Assembly: GCA_012295275.1 (NCBI GenBank)
Contig: CM022670.1
Coordinates: 26,013,244 to 26,077,243, forward strand
From: Chrysomallon squamiferum
Lineage: Eukaryota; Mollusca; Gastropoda; Neomphalida; Peltospiridae
DNA length: 64,000 nt
Reading direction: 5' to 3'
The notes under the pieces are model-generated. The model was not told where the DNA came from. It worked only from the letters and a program-made list of their open reading frames with translations, and made no database searches. Both the position numbers and the translations under genes were made by a program. Positions 26,045 through 37,255 of the stretch are shown here, piece after piece (the stretch's first letter is position 1; every line of letters starts with the position of its first letter).

Positions 26045-26315
26045 AGAGCAGTGGCGTGCAGGGGGGGGCGATGGGGCAGTGGCCCCGGGCATCCAAATGG
26101 GGGGAATTCAATCAGAGAAGAGAACTTAATAAATTTGGTTGATTTATATTTAAATCGAATAAAGTGTTTATTTTGTTTCATTTGTGTTTACATATTCAAA
26201 ATATCTTCCTTTCACATTACATTTCTCAGTGCTAGGACTCACACTTGAGTCTTTGGGGCATACAATCAAAGAGATGGCTCCGGGCATTACAAGACCGCTG
26301 CATGGCACTGTCTGG
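26045..26315 (+). mobile_element. Dispersed GC-rich repeat, copy 2
   Basis: Second copy of the element at 8560-8925, in the same orientation. It keeps the head GTGGCGTGCAGGGGGGGGCG, the block CATCCAAATGGGG, the middle TTCAAAATATCTTCCTTTCA, and a tail with TCTTTGGGGCATACAATCAA and GGGCATTACAAGACC. The repeated GGCCCCGGGCAT and GGCTCCGGGCAT motifs at its two ends may be degenerate direct or terminal repeats. It contains no conserved frame. Confidence 0.75.
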
Positions 26316-26736
26316 GAGTGACATGAGAGAGAATATTTTGGTTGTCTTATTAATTTCTGTTTAGTCTTTTATCATTTCCAGTGTCGAAATATTGTACCCC
26401 GACACTTCACAGAATGAAAATACCATATTTGGATTAGACTGAATGAATTAATATTTCATGTAAAACACCTTAAACGATTTTTATATTTATAGTTTTATTT
26501 TCAAAACAATGACGAAATATTACGAGCGAAAACATTCAATCGCTAATTAATTTTTATATCCACACCTATTTTTTGTCATTTAAATAACTGTTGAGGAGTT
26601 AGACTACATATCGGTTGGAGCATTGACTGGAACGGGATATATCTCATTCAGCGAACCAGAGCATTTTACTCTTAACTGAACACTGTTTATTTTCCTTGAG
26701 ATGACGCTTATAGTAACTGAAAAATGTCTTGTATAC

Positions 26737-26831
26737 TTCATTTGTATCTGACCGAATTTTGAACGCCAAAGGCTGCTGTTGGTGGATATTTCAGACTGGT
26801 ATCTTGTTCTTGTTACTTGACGACTGTTCAT
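26737..26831 (-). CDS. Candidate first exon upstream of CCDC169 (speculative)
   Basis: ATG 26831 on the minus strand opens 31 codons ending in IQM, then AA at a possible donor GTATAC (26736), phase 2. Joined to CCDC169 exon 2 it would restore the same Lys-Glu-Met junction that exon 1 makes. A GGTAAC half-site overlaps at 26835-26840. No homology was recognised and the donor is only moderate; this may be chance. Confidence 0.2.
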
Positions 26832-27807
26832 GATGGTAACAACGACCCGTTATAATTGATAAACTAAAGACTTTTCCATATAACTTTAAGACTGAAGAAA
26901 CAGCTATTACTTTGATGAATATCAAGTGCTGGGTGTTATAAAGAAAGATGTCTAAATGCAAGAACCCAGAAATGTATGTATCCTTGTAATTTTGTTATTT
27001 TCTTTTTGTTGTTGTTGTTGCTGTTGCTGTTGCTATTGTTATTGTTCTTCATCTTATCATCATTATTATTTATTACTATTATTATGGTAATTATTATTAA
27101 ATGTTTTTTTGTAACTAAAACAAAGAGACAGTTTAATTACAGTTCTTTGACCTTTGACATATATGCATTTTGAGTCACTAGAGATTCTTAAAGTGAGGAT
27201 CATATATTTTCTTTGGATATAAATGAAATTTCCAAATATGTTGGAAACAAGATTTATTTCCATATATAAAAAAAAAACTGTATGAGTGAAAAAACAACAA
27301 CAACAACATCATCAACAGTAATAATAACATATTGTAATAATAATTAATAATATTTTAAACAAACAAACAAATAAATAAATAAATAAATCTCCTGTTTCGG
27401 GAATATTAAAACAAGCTAATATACATTTATGATGGCTCATACTAGATAACTAAATAACTTTGAAACAAAAAATAAAATATTTAATTCTTTCTGTCTTTAT
27501 TTGAATGTTTTTATTTTCACTCATTCATTCATCCATATTTTTGTTGTTTTTATTTTTTATTTTATTTTTTATTTTTATAAATTTATTTATTTATTTGAAT
27601 TTGAATTTGTTTGTTTGTTAGTTCGAGAGCTGTCAAGAATCTTTAATGGCTTCACACAAGATCAGTGAGATGGTATTTAAATATAAATCATTATATTTAA
27701 CGATATTTTCATGCAATAGTTGTTACTCTTAATGCAGCCATGTAGCCGTATAAATTAGTTTCACTAAATTGAATATTTAATTGAAATTAATAACTCTTTT
27801 CTCTTAC

Positions 27808-28333
27808 CTTTTTTCTCGTGTTAAATATGTCGGGTTGTCGTAAAGTTCTCTGGATTCTCTAACAGAACATCTCAGTTTCATTCCTTGTATTTCCATGTTT
27901 TCAGAACCATCCGATTCACCGTCTGACTGACTTCCTCGACTGTTCTGGAATCTGAGGAGACCGAAAGATTATTACATTATTAATCAGTGTTTAATCTGGA
28001 TAAGAATCTGGATGTTATATCTTATAACGTGGTTCTGTATAAGATAAAAATATAACTGGATGTGGTATTCCTATCTAACCTTTGTAATTATGTTTAAGAT
28101 TAACATTGATTTAGATCTGGTCTTTCTTCCTGTTAATTTTTGTATTTTCCGAATTTCCCAAATTTTAATCTGTAATATAAAAAACTTGGGTGAACTCACC
28201 TCTTTTCAGATGTCTCGTATGTTGTGTTTTCGTTCGATTCTCTCGAATCCTTGTTAGAGTGTCCTAGGCTTGTACCTTGTATTTCCATAGACTCTGACAT
28301 ATCTGATCCAACATCAGACGAATTCAGTGACAT
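27808..28333 (-). CDS. Unrecognised partial gene with two homologous exons
   Basis: Two minus-strand exon candidates. Exon A, 28333-28200, opens with ATG and encodes 44 residues including MEIQGTSLGHSNKDSRESNE, ending in SEK plus AG at donor GTGAGT. Exon B, 27951-27808 (144 nt, phase 2 at both ends, acceptor CTCAG, donor GTAAGA), encodes a Ser/Asp-rich stretch followed by MEIQGMKLRCSVRESRELYD, ending in REK plus AG. The two ends align (SDMSESMEIQG with SDGSENMEIQG; TTYETSEKR with PTYLTREKR), so one exon is a copy of the other. Later exons were not identified; the phase-2 donor would fit CCDC169 exon 2. The product is Ser/Glu-rich, without membrane or catalytic motifs. Function unknown. Confidence 0.5.
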
Positions 28334-28810
28334 CTTTTTAATTTTTATGTTTTCAAAGACCAGTTTTTCTTCCAGGATTTTAATGATTTTTTTTTTTTTT
28401 TTCAATACATCACACTCAAAATTTGTGCAATGTTATAATAAATCATATTTGTTAAAAAAAAGAAGAAAAAAGAAGTAATAATAATAATCAAATAAATAAC
28501 ATTAGGGAAAGAAAATTCGAGTATTCCAAATGAATACTTAAAAATAATGCAGATGAAGTTTTGTTAAAACTGAAGGTGATAAATAATGAAAATGAACACA
28601 CTGAGTCGACCAGTATAGTCAATGTCTTTTGCTGAACCTATAGCAGACGACACCATAATCAATATGGTATTGTATAAATGTATAAATGTAAACTGACAAG
28701 ATAAACCTCATTGTATTATTGACAGCCAATCAAATAAGCAAATACATGGCACGTGATAGAGACATAAGCAAAGAGTGTCGGTGCTTGTTGAGTTATGAAT
28801 ATGATTACTG

Positions 28811-28824
28811 GTTACCATAGCAAA
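28811..28824 (+). promoter_or_regulatory. RFX X-box-like site
   Basis: GTTACCATAGCAAA matches the X-box consensus GTNRCC, spacer, RGYAAC at 11 of 12 defined positions with a 2-base spacer. X-boxes bind RFX factors and mark many ciliary gene promoters. It lies about 480 bp upstream of the minus-strand ATG at 28333. Confidence 0.45.
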
Positions 28825-28833
28825 GTAGACACA

Positions 28834-29425
28834 ATCACATCAACAGCGTAACATTTTGAATCACAACTGCAGTGTACAAATATTTGTTTTAGCCATCAGT
28901 TTTCGTTTCTAATGTCTACCGTTATTAAGTGAACATTTGCTTGAAAATTTCAGCATTTAATGATTTGCTATAATAATATAAACGAAACAATATTAGCAAT
29001 ACAGTTATTAGCATCACCAAAATAAATGCATCTCTCTTTCTCTGTGTCTGTGTCTCTTTCTCGCTCTTTCTCTGTCTCTGTGTGTCTGAGTGTGTACAGA
29101 AAATAACTTCATAAGCTTCTATTTTATCGTCAAATTTTATATGTTTTAAAATCTGTCTACTGCTTTAAACAGTTAGTTGTATTAGCAAATGTATTTAGAC
29201 TCTACAGGGACACTTTAATACTGACAGGCACGAACTCGCAGTATGGTATATCTCTGTAGAACAACTACTCACCCTACGTTTTTCCTTCTGTTATGGTATT
29301 CTTTGTATTAAAGAATATTTGAGTCCCATGATTTTTTCCCGATATCCTAGATCGTCCCTTCTGATATATACACATAATTACAGAATTGTAAATAAATAAA
29401 TAAATAAATAAATAATTGTTTCATT

Positions 29426-29461
<36 letters not shown>

Positions 29462-29511
29462 TTTTCTTTTGATTTTTTATAAAGATTTTTTATTTTTGGT
29501 TATGTTCTGTC

Positions 29512-29547
<36 letters not shown>

Positions 29548-30547
29548 TATTTCAATTTCGCATGACACTACATCCAAAATGCGAGAAACAAGCTGTCCAA
29601 TCACTTCTAAAGATATTATATAGATCAATTAAACCAATAACAATAATGGAAAAATATTATTTTTCTTATCTCTTAAGCCTGCAGACCTTTGAAACAAATG
29701 ACATATAAATCACCCTCGAAGCAATTTTACGCAAAATATTCAAATAAAATGTATTTAGTTAATAAGAAAAAAACTCGCGTAATATCGATAATGCTATTGG
29801 TACAAGTTCAGAGTGTTCAGTTATTTCATTCAATCATTGTCAGTTGATACTTTAAACCTTAATTCACAGTCGCTAACAGTAGCAGCAACCCTTTCTGTAC
29901 TTAGATAAAAATATGTGCGGGTCTTAAGATATGTTGATTTTCGAAAAATAAAAGCTCGGATTCTTCATTTTTTATAATTCTCCTTCTGATTTTTTGGTTT
30001 GCTGTACGGTATCAACTGGTGAAATTTAAACTGGAAAGGAATTAAAAAACGTCAAGGACAGCTCCGAAGCTTACTCCGAAGTAAACCAAATATGTTATTT
30101 TTGATAAAATTCAATCTAGAAATAGTCTTTCATTTTTGTGTAGATATGGATTAAAACATAGATATACATTACTTCCACTCTTTCTATATTAAAAACAAAG
30201 TAAAACTGACGTTCTTAAGTAGGAGTGTATACATCTTCTGTATTGGAAATGTTAAACAAAAAGAGGAAAGAAAACAAAAATAAAAGAAATGTTTTTTTAA
30301 ATCCGAGAGTTCTGTTTTCAGACCATGTAAGACATTTACAGTCTAAGAGAAAAATTCCACTGCTGTTATCCTCACGACTTCAGATTGTTTCAGATTAATT
30401 TTAATTTATTGTTATTAGTACTAGTAGTAGTAAGATGTTACATTTTTGAACTAAAAGAGAAAATGAAAAATACATAAATAGCCGAATTCTAAGGACAAAC
30501 AATTATTGTCTCGAACAGCTCTGGTTTGGAAGTTTCACTTTTGCATT
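28834..30547. other. Intergenic
   Basis: No gene recognised. Contains a TC-rich tract at 29029-29080, an AAAT array followed by an ATTT array at 29387-29461, which together form a large potential hairpin, and a TTA array at 29513-29545. The stretch just before 30548 is presumably 5' sequence of the receptor gene. Confidence 0.5.
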
Positions 30548-31618
30548 ATGTCCAACATCACCAATACCTGTGACGTTAAAAGAGAAAGTGGTTTACATAT
30601 CCCACTGGGACTGCACGTTTTTGCTGGAATTGGTATGTTTGTGGTAATACTTCTAGCTGTAGTGGGAAACCTGCTTGTGATTCTCTCGTTCATTCAGGAT
30701 AAACAGCTTAGAAAGCCATACAACATGTACATCCTTAGTCTTGCCGTTTGCGATCTCTTCATCGGCAGCATCAGTATGCCATTCTATGCACATTACACCC
30801 TCAACAACTGGATTTGGATTTTTGGAAAGACGTTCTGTACAGTGTGGTCAGTCAATGATTACTGTTTTTGTTTGGAAGTTATATTTCTTATCGTTCTCTT
30901 GAGCCACGACCGAGTTTTGTTGGTGACAAATGGACCCAAGTATGTTATAAAGGAAACCAAATTTCGGGTAGGAATCAAAATAACAGTTTCTTTTATTGTC
31001 TCATTCAGTGTGTATGGATCTTGTATTATCGGCTGGGAGCACTGGAGAGGATATTCTATTGTAGATCCCACAGACTGCGATATCGAGTTTTATGACAATT
31101 TTTACTTCAGTATTGCTATAGCCATTTTTGAACTTACTCTTCCTGTTGCAACAGTATCTGTTTTGAATTTCATTGTTTTTTGGAAAATTCACAAGCGAAT
31201 TAAAGTGCAAGGCATTTCAAATAACTATCGCAGAAATAAAAATTCGGAATTGCAAGAAGAGGTTGCAGACGACTCGTCTACCAAAAGTGATCGAGCAGAG
31301 AAATTCCATCGGTACCAAATCCAAAAATCTGTGAGACAAGACAAAAAAACCGCAAAGTTTCTGGCAATTCTTGTAATCACATTTTTGTTAATGTGGGGTC
31401 CATATACGATTATACAGTTGTTAAATAATATCTGCGAAGACTGTATCAACAGGCATGTGGAAGAATTTTTTGTCTGGTTTTTATGGACAAAGTCGTCTGT
31501 TAACCCGTTTCTCTACGCTCTTCAAAACACCCGATTTCGGATGAACATCTTCAGACTTTTACCATGCTTAAATCTGTTTTTTAAACGAAATAATCGCGTT
31601 GCAGTTGACGATAATTAG
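30548..31618 (+). CDS. Histamine H3-like aminergic GPCR
   Basis: A single-exon 356-residue seven-helix receptor. The start is ATG 30548, giving MSNITN with an N-glycosylation sequon. Landmarks are N41 (1.50), D69 (2.50), C97 paired with C177, D104 (3.32), the amine-binding aspartate, and DRV at 121-123 in place of DRY. Helix 4/loop 2 reads YGSCIIGWEHWRG, close to the H3-type YGPAILSWE pattern. E195 sits at 5.46, the glutamate that in H3/H4 receptors contacts the histamine ring. Helix 6 has MWGPY (W6.48 and P6.50 kept) and helix 7 WTKSSVNPFLY. Position 4.50 is Phe149 instead of Trp. Loop 3 (about 215-265) is short and charged. AATAAA lies at 31748. Class and amine type are well supported; histamine as ligand is inference, and acetylcholine or another amine is possible. 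Confidence 0.88.
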   Translation: MSNITNTCDVKRESGLHIPLGLHVFAGIGMFVVILLAVVGNLLVILSFIQDKQLRKPYNMYILSLAVCDLFIGSISMPFYAHYTLNNWIWIFGKTFCTVWSVNDYCFCLEVIFLIVLLSHDRVLLVTNGPKYVIKETKFRVGIKITVSFIVSFSVYGSCIIGWEHWRGYSIVDPTDCDIEFYDNFYFSIAIAIFELTLPVATVSVLNFIVFWKIHKRIKVQGISNNYRRNKNSELQEEVADDSSTKSDRAEKFHRYQIQKSVRQDKKTAKFLAILVITFLLMWGPYTIIQLLNNICEDCINRHVEEFFVWFLWTKSSVNPFLYALQNTRFRMNIFRLLPCLNLFFKRNNRVAVDDN

Positions 31619-34600
31619 ATAAAATTCATACGCAAGTCTTTGCTAACCGAATTTTTAAAAATTCGAATATTATACGCATTTTGGCATATTAATTGTCTTT
31701 GCATATTCCCCTGGATTCAAGAAAAACAACAACAATAGAATATAAACAATAAAACGAGTGAGAGAGAAAAAGGAAGTACTTTCACAGTAACACATCAATA
31801 TTTCTGTTTACAAAATAAATTTAAAAAAATAAAAAAAAAGAGCGAGAGAGAAGTATAATGTAAAAACTCCTTTCGAGTGTCCTTACCATTCTCCATTGAG
31901 GATATTAGGTAATTTTGCAGTTTAGATGATCACCTAATCATCAAAGAGTTTGTTGAATATTTTGCAGCTGTTTGTTTTTCTCTTGCTAGTGCAAATGTAA
32001 GAAGATGACAGAAAACTGTCTAAGCTCGTTTCAGCCTTACCGGCATGAGGAAACAAAGAAGACAAATTCCAGAAGATAAATAATTATTAGGATGTTTTAA
32101 AAAAAATTAAAAAAATAAATAAAAACGAAAAAAAACAAAAAACAAAACAAACAACAAACAAACACAACAGACGTTGTACTAAAAGACACTTTTACCATGA
32201 CATCTTTAAATCCATTCAGTTGCTTCACTGTTAATGTGAGATTGTCTTGCCCAAAGACCGCACAGATGAGAAATTGGCAATTATAATGATTCAAGTGCGA
32301 GGACTCGTAAAGCTAGTTTCTATAAATATATACTCTGTAAGTCCGCTTATTTTAATACTATTTTAATATGCAAACTATGTATGTTTTTTTGTTGTTTTTT
32401 AATTTTTTTTTTTCTTAATGTTTGTTATTGTTGTTTTTGTTGTTTTTATTTTCATTGTGTAATTAAACACAGTGTATTTTGCTTACCTCTCGAATACAAC
32501 ATGACCCAAACACAAACAGATGTAACCCAGTGACTCAGTTACTGTAGATATCGTGATCTCATTGCTTTATTTTATCGGTCTAATTGACTGAAGGACTTGT
32601 TTGAAACAAACAGGTTTTCAATAACTTTTAAACTATTATCCAGTTTCAGATACAATATCTATTCTAACTGACAAACTAGTTTTAACAAATACATTATAGA
32701 TAAAATAAAATATCTTAAAAGGTAAAAAAAAAAAAAAAAAAAATAGACGAAGAAAAAGAAACGTTTCTTGTGTTGTTTCTCATTTACAGAGATGACTGTG
32801 TCTGGAGGTGACTGTGTCTTTGGTTATCCCATTCCAACCAGTTTCGAGAATAGCGAGTTGTATATATATATTTTTTTTTTTCACTGATCATAATGAACAT
32901 TTGGTTTTCTTTTTTCTTTCATTACTGTTTTATAGACCATATTTAGCTGTTTAGTTCTTTATTATTATTATTATTTTAAATTAAAGTTTTAGGGTCATTT
33001 TAAAGACAATATAGTGCACTTAACACACACACACACAAACACACACACACAAAAAGTATCAAATAAAGAAGACTACGTAAAACATTTAATTTCAAAACAT
33101 TCTCACGTACATAAGAAAAAGGTAATATGGATATCCAACAAACATCTAAATGGACCATTTATTTTAAAATTCACACACACACACGCACCTACAGATGATG
33201 AAAAACATCTGCATATGTTCAAAATAAATACAAAATCTGAAGGCAGGGTGTTTTGGAACCACAGACATTCACACATGCATGTAGTTAATTATCCATTTTC
33301 GATTAGTCACTTTCTGTCTCTAAAGTGACATTTCGTAATTTTAATTTATCAAATCGAATAAGAAAATTAGTCTTTATGGTCTTTAAATCGGCTTTAATAT
33401 TCTCACGTTATGTTTTGATGCTTTAGATACTGTTTCCAAAATCTAATATAATAATAATAACAAAATTTTAAAATTTTTGTATATGTTAAACTTTCATGGC
33501 TTTGTCGAACATTTAAACAATTTTTTTTACTGGGGTGCCAAAATATTTCTGTGAACCCAATTTACATAAACAGCAGATTTATGAATGTAACATATATTCG
33601 TAAACACTGTTACTATAGGTATCAATACAGTCAACATTTCGTCACCCCTTCTCAAATTCTAGTGAAAACACGCACACACTCACTCCTTTAAATGAATTCT
33701 CGTTTTATTTCGTATATCGTCGGATATTTTCGGTTATTGTCGGACGACTACGGAAATTCTTTCAGGTTAATGTCAAAACAACAGGTAAGAAACATACGAA
33801 CATTTCGGAACAGTTAGGTTGTTTACACTTTTTGTCATCAGACAGATATTTGTCCTAAACTGAACGGTAATACAAGGCTACTTGCTTAAGACAAAACATA
33901 ATCATAAAATATATTATTATTATTTTACTGAGATACGTTATATGGCGCTGTCATCTTAGAGTTAAGTTGTTATTTTAATTTCAATCGGGAAACACTTGCC
34001 GATGTTTGAGACTATCCTTTATAAATTTCATAATATGCTGAAATGAGCTTTTGTAAAACTTGCTCCATCAAACTATAGTATTGTAACACTAAATTTTTGA
34101 TAATTTGTAAGTTATACAATTCTATTACGAGAAACTGATATATATATATGTAGGTCTTAAGATAACAACTTTATCATACTAAAACTAGAATGCCGAATTA
34201 CAGCAAGACTGTCCAGAGCTGAGAAGCATACATTTTTTTGTTTTTATCCGTCAATCCAAAAAATTAATAAATATTAAATAAAATTAATTGTTTTATATTT
34301 CAGCTCATAAAGAGTTATAGTAGATTTATGCATATTGATTTCTTTGATATCCTGCACATGAAAAACAAAACAGTTTTTAAATAACAATTTGGACCATATA
34401 CCAAAGAGTCTTACAGAAGTATCTATGAACTATGTGTTCAAACAAGTAATAAAACTATGTTTTTGGACAGAGCCCACAAAAATGAATACAAAAATGTATC
34501 GATGACATCATCTTGCCATTGTGTATTTTTATTTTTTTTTTTTTATTATTGTTCTTGTTACATGATAGCATTTGTTTTTATTTTTTTTATTTTTATTTTC

Positions 34601-34677
34601 ATGAAATTGTTTTCTAAAAAAATTTATATTTGAAGTTTTACTTATAATTTCGAATGCTTTTTCAAATCAGAATCAAG
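31619..34677. other. Intergenic; possible raftlin-like 5' exon
   Basis: No coding gene seen; a His/Thr-rich frame at 33014-33328 follows CA repeats. A good donor (CAACAG followed by GTAAGA, junction 33784/33785) could end a noncoding first exon of the raftlin-like gene, which has an acceptor at 34670 just before its ATG. This is inference from splice signals only. Confidence 0.4.
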
Positions 34678-36234
34678 ATGGGTAACAAATCTACTAAAGG
34701 ACAGGTCATAACAACTAAAAAACCTCCAGCAGTGCCTGAAGGACCACCATATCCAGGACCCAGTGTTCAGTACTTCTTCTTAAACACAGAGGTATCAATG
34801 ACCTCACAAATACATTTGTTTGGTAGCAGCATGATCACGACTGATGTTGACAACTACTATCCACTTCTTGCAAGTAAATATTCAGAAGGTTTCAGACTGT
34901 TGACATTCTACCGGATTCCCTGTGCAAGCAAATTAAGTGGGTTGAAAACTGTGGTCACTCCATTTCAAGGAATATTTTGTCGAGATCCTGCTGCACCTTT
35001 GCAGCTCAGAATTGAAAAGTCATTGTTGGTGACACAGAATATCCATAATGGTCTTATTAATTTTAGTTTGACGCAAGGGCAAGTCAGTGACACAACCCAC
35101 TTGTATCAGGCCATATTAAACAACACACAAAATGGTGGTCGACTTGTTTGTATTGAAATGACTGGTGGTATGCAGAGCCAAGGATTTAAGGCAGCAAGCC
35201 ATGGAATAAGTCCAAGTAGGTGCAGGTGTTTTTTTAAATAAGTTATTCCATAGGATTCTAATTGTTCTTAAACACAGTCTTCTATACACATTTGATTACA
35301 TTTCAAAAATACTCAATGTTACTTTTTGTTAACTGTACTTCTTGATTTCATAGAATATCTGTATAGAATGTTTAATTATTGTTCCCCAACAGTAAACAAA
35401 TAAAGAAAGCATTTTTTTTTCTTTAATTTTGTGGGGGGTATGTCAAAAGCATTAAGCATCATTGCCCCAGATAATTTTAATTTAAAACATCATTTTATGG
35501 CATCAGACTAATGTTATGAGATGCTAAATGTGAAAAAAAAAAAAATATATTGAGAAATGTGGAAAATTTTATATTGACTGTTAGTTTTTTATTTTGATAT
35601 AATGCTAATTTTTTTTTTTTTTCCAGAGATGGCAGTTGATCTCTTCTTTGAGATTCCAACATCACCAAATTCAGAGAGATATGTATACCAATCTGTTCCT
35701 ATTCCATTCACAACAGAAAGCTCTTTCTCTTTTAGTGGACAAGATATTAGGGTCATCTGTGACTGGAATGGTAACTTGGCAAATCTCCTCAGTCAGGGTT
35801 GGCGACTTGTTGAGATTTTCAAAGATCAAACTACGACAACGCAACAGTCTGGTCTGTCAGTAAGCAGTACAATGAATGCAATCTGGTTCTTTGAAAAACC
35901 TGCTTCTTGTATTGAAGACTGCACTCCTCGCTACCAGGGTATGGTAGTCGAGCACTGGATGGATGTGGTAGGAGGGTTCAGAGGAACCAGTGCCAAAACT
36001 GGGTGGGAACCTGTGATTGAGCAGTTAGGTGGTCAGGGTTGGGAACTGGCTTGCATTCTTGAAACACCAGAAGTTAGAAGGAATGGTCTGGCTTCAATTC
36101 GTGTAAAAGTACTGCTTTTCCTTCAGAGACTGATTCTGCCACCTCTTGGTCAGGCAGCATGTTTTCAAACAGGAACAGCCACAGGTTATACTCCAGAACT
36201 TCCACCTTCCTATGAAGAAGCTGCCAAGCAGTAA
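34678..36234 (+). CDS. Raftlin-like protein
   Basis: Two coding exons, 34678-35215 and 35627-36234 (donor GTAGGT, acceptor TTCCAG, phase 1), give 381 residues. The start MGNKST fits the N-myristoylation pattern (Gly2, Thr6) and follows an acceptor at 34670; an upstream ATG at 34654 falls in the presumed intron. The second half aligns by eye with vertebrate raftlins: YQGMVVEHWMDVVGG, GWELACILETPEV and VLLFLQRL correspond to the raftlin blocks around VVEQW, YGWQLTCVLPTP and QIVFLQRP. Known raftlins are acylated lipid-raft proteins involved in receptor signalling and uptake. Unlike raftlin-1 there is no Cys3. The C-terminus ends PPSYEEAAKQ, a PPxY motif able to bind WW domains such as those of Nedd4 ligases. 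AATAAA is at 36321. Shorter than human raftlin-1. Confidence 0.78.
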
Positions 36235-37255
36235 TCATGTAACAGCTTTGTAGTATGAATTTGTTAGGTGCCTTCTTACCAACTGACATTCACGAAAATC
36301 CACTTAATTTTGATTTTAAAAATAAAACTCTGTCATTTATAAAAACAGCAACTGACCATTTACTAATATTACTATGAAGATGCATAAAAAAAAAAATGTC
36401 TTGAAGTGACAACAGCAAGTTTCTTCTCTCAGCATGCAACAACTATGAATGACACCTGATAACCACTGATTTTCTCTTGCTTAAATGACAAGCTTTGCAC
36501 CATGAAATGGAATCTTTACACTTCTACATTACCAAAACTCAAAAAAAAAAAAAATCCACAAAAATACTAAAAACGATTTTATTTTGAAGATATTTTATGT
36601 CTTTCTATTTAGATTTTATTATATATGTATATTTATATTTTATAAACACACTCACACAGACATATAAACATACATATATCTAAAATGTATACATGTATTT
36701 ACGGTTTCAATATTATATACATCAAATTTTAATATGAATCTTATATAAATTATACATGTTATATATGCTTATTTTTATATTTGTTTATTATTTTGGAAAG
36801 AATACATTTTTAAATCTAAATCTGTTTATTTATTAATTTAACATTACTTTTTTATTGTTTTAATGTGAAAATATGACTGACATAAAAATAAGCCCCCAAA
36901 AACAGGGAAGATAGGTAAATAAAATATCTACAAATAAAATGTCCTGGAGGAATAAACATTTTTAAAAATAATACTTTTATATAACTTGTCAGAGCATTTT
37001 TATTATTGTATCTTTTCAACACATTTTCAGACACATGTATATAAAAATAATATGATTTCTTAGGGTTATTTTCCTGCATAGTATTCATTTCATATAATAA
37101 TTAGAAACATTACATAAATGCAGAAACACAGATATTTATTATTATTAGGTTATCTGTATAAGATAAATACCAAAACCATACAAGAACTTCACACATACTG
37201 ATAGAAGCTGCACCACTGAAAAAATTTGATTATACTCACAACATGATTAGATTTA
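36235..37255. other. Convergent 3' regions of raftlin-like gene and MMAA
   Basis: AT-rich sequence between two tail-to-tail genes. It contains the raftlin-like AATAAA at 36321 and a minus-strand AATAAA (TTTATT at 37135-37140) suitable for MMAA. Also TA/CA-rich repeats near 36640-36690. No additional gene seen. Confidence 0.6.

Noticed and set aside
26051-26248. Open frame starting MACRGGRWGS in the dispersed repeat
   Set aside because: The corresponding frame is broken in the other copy at 8560, so it is not a conserved gene.
10357-31618. Treating the two GPCRs as a tandem pair
   Set aside because: They belong to different subfamilies, are 19 kb apart and share no specific similarity beyond class A landmarks.
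33014-33328. His/Thr-rich 104-codon frame
   Set aside because: Starts in a CA repeat; the remainder shows no recognisable domain, codon bias or splice context.
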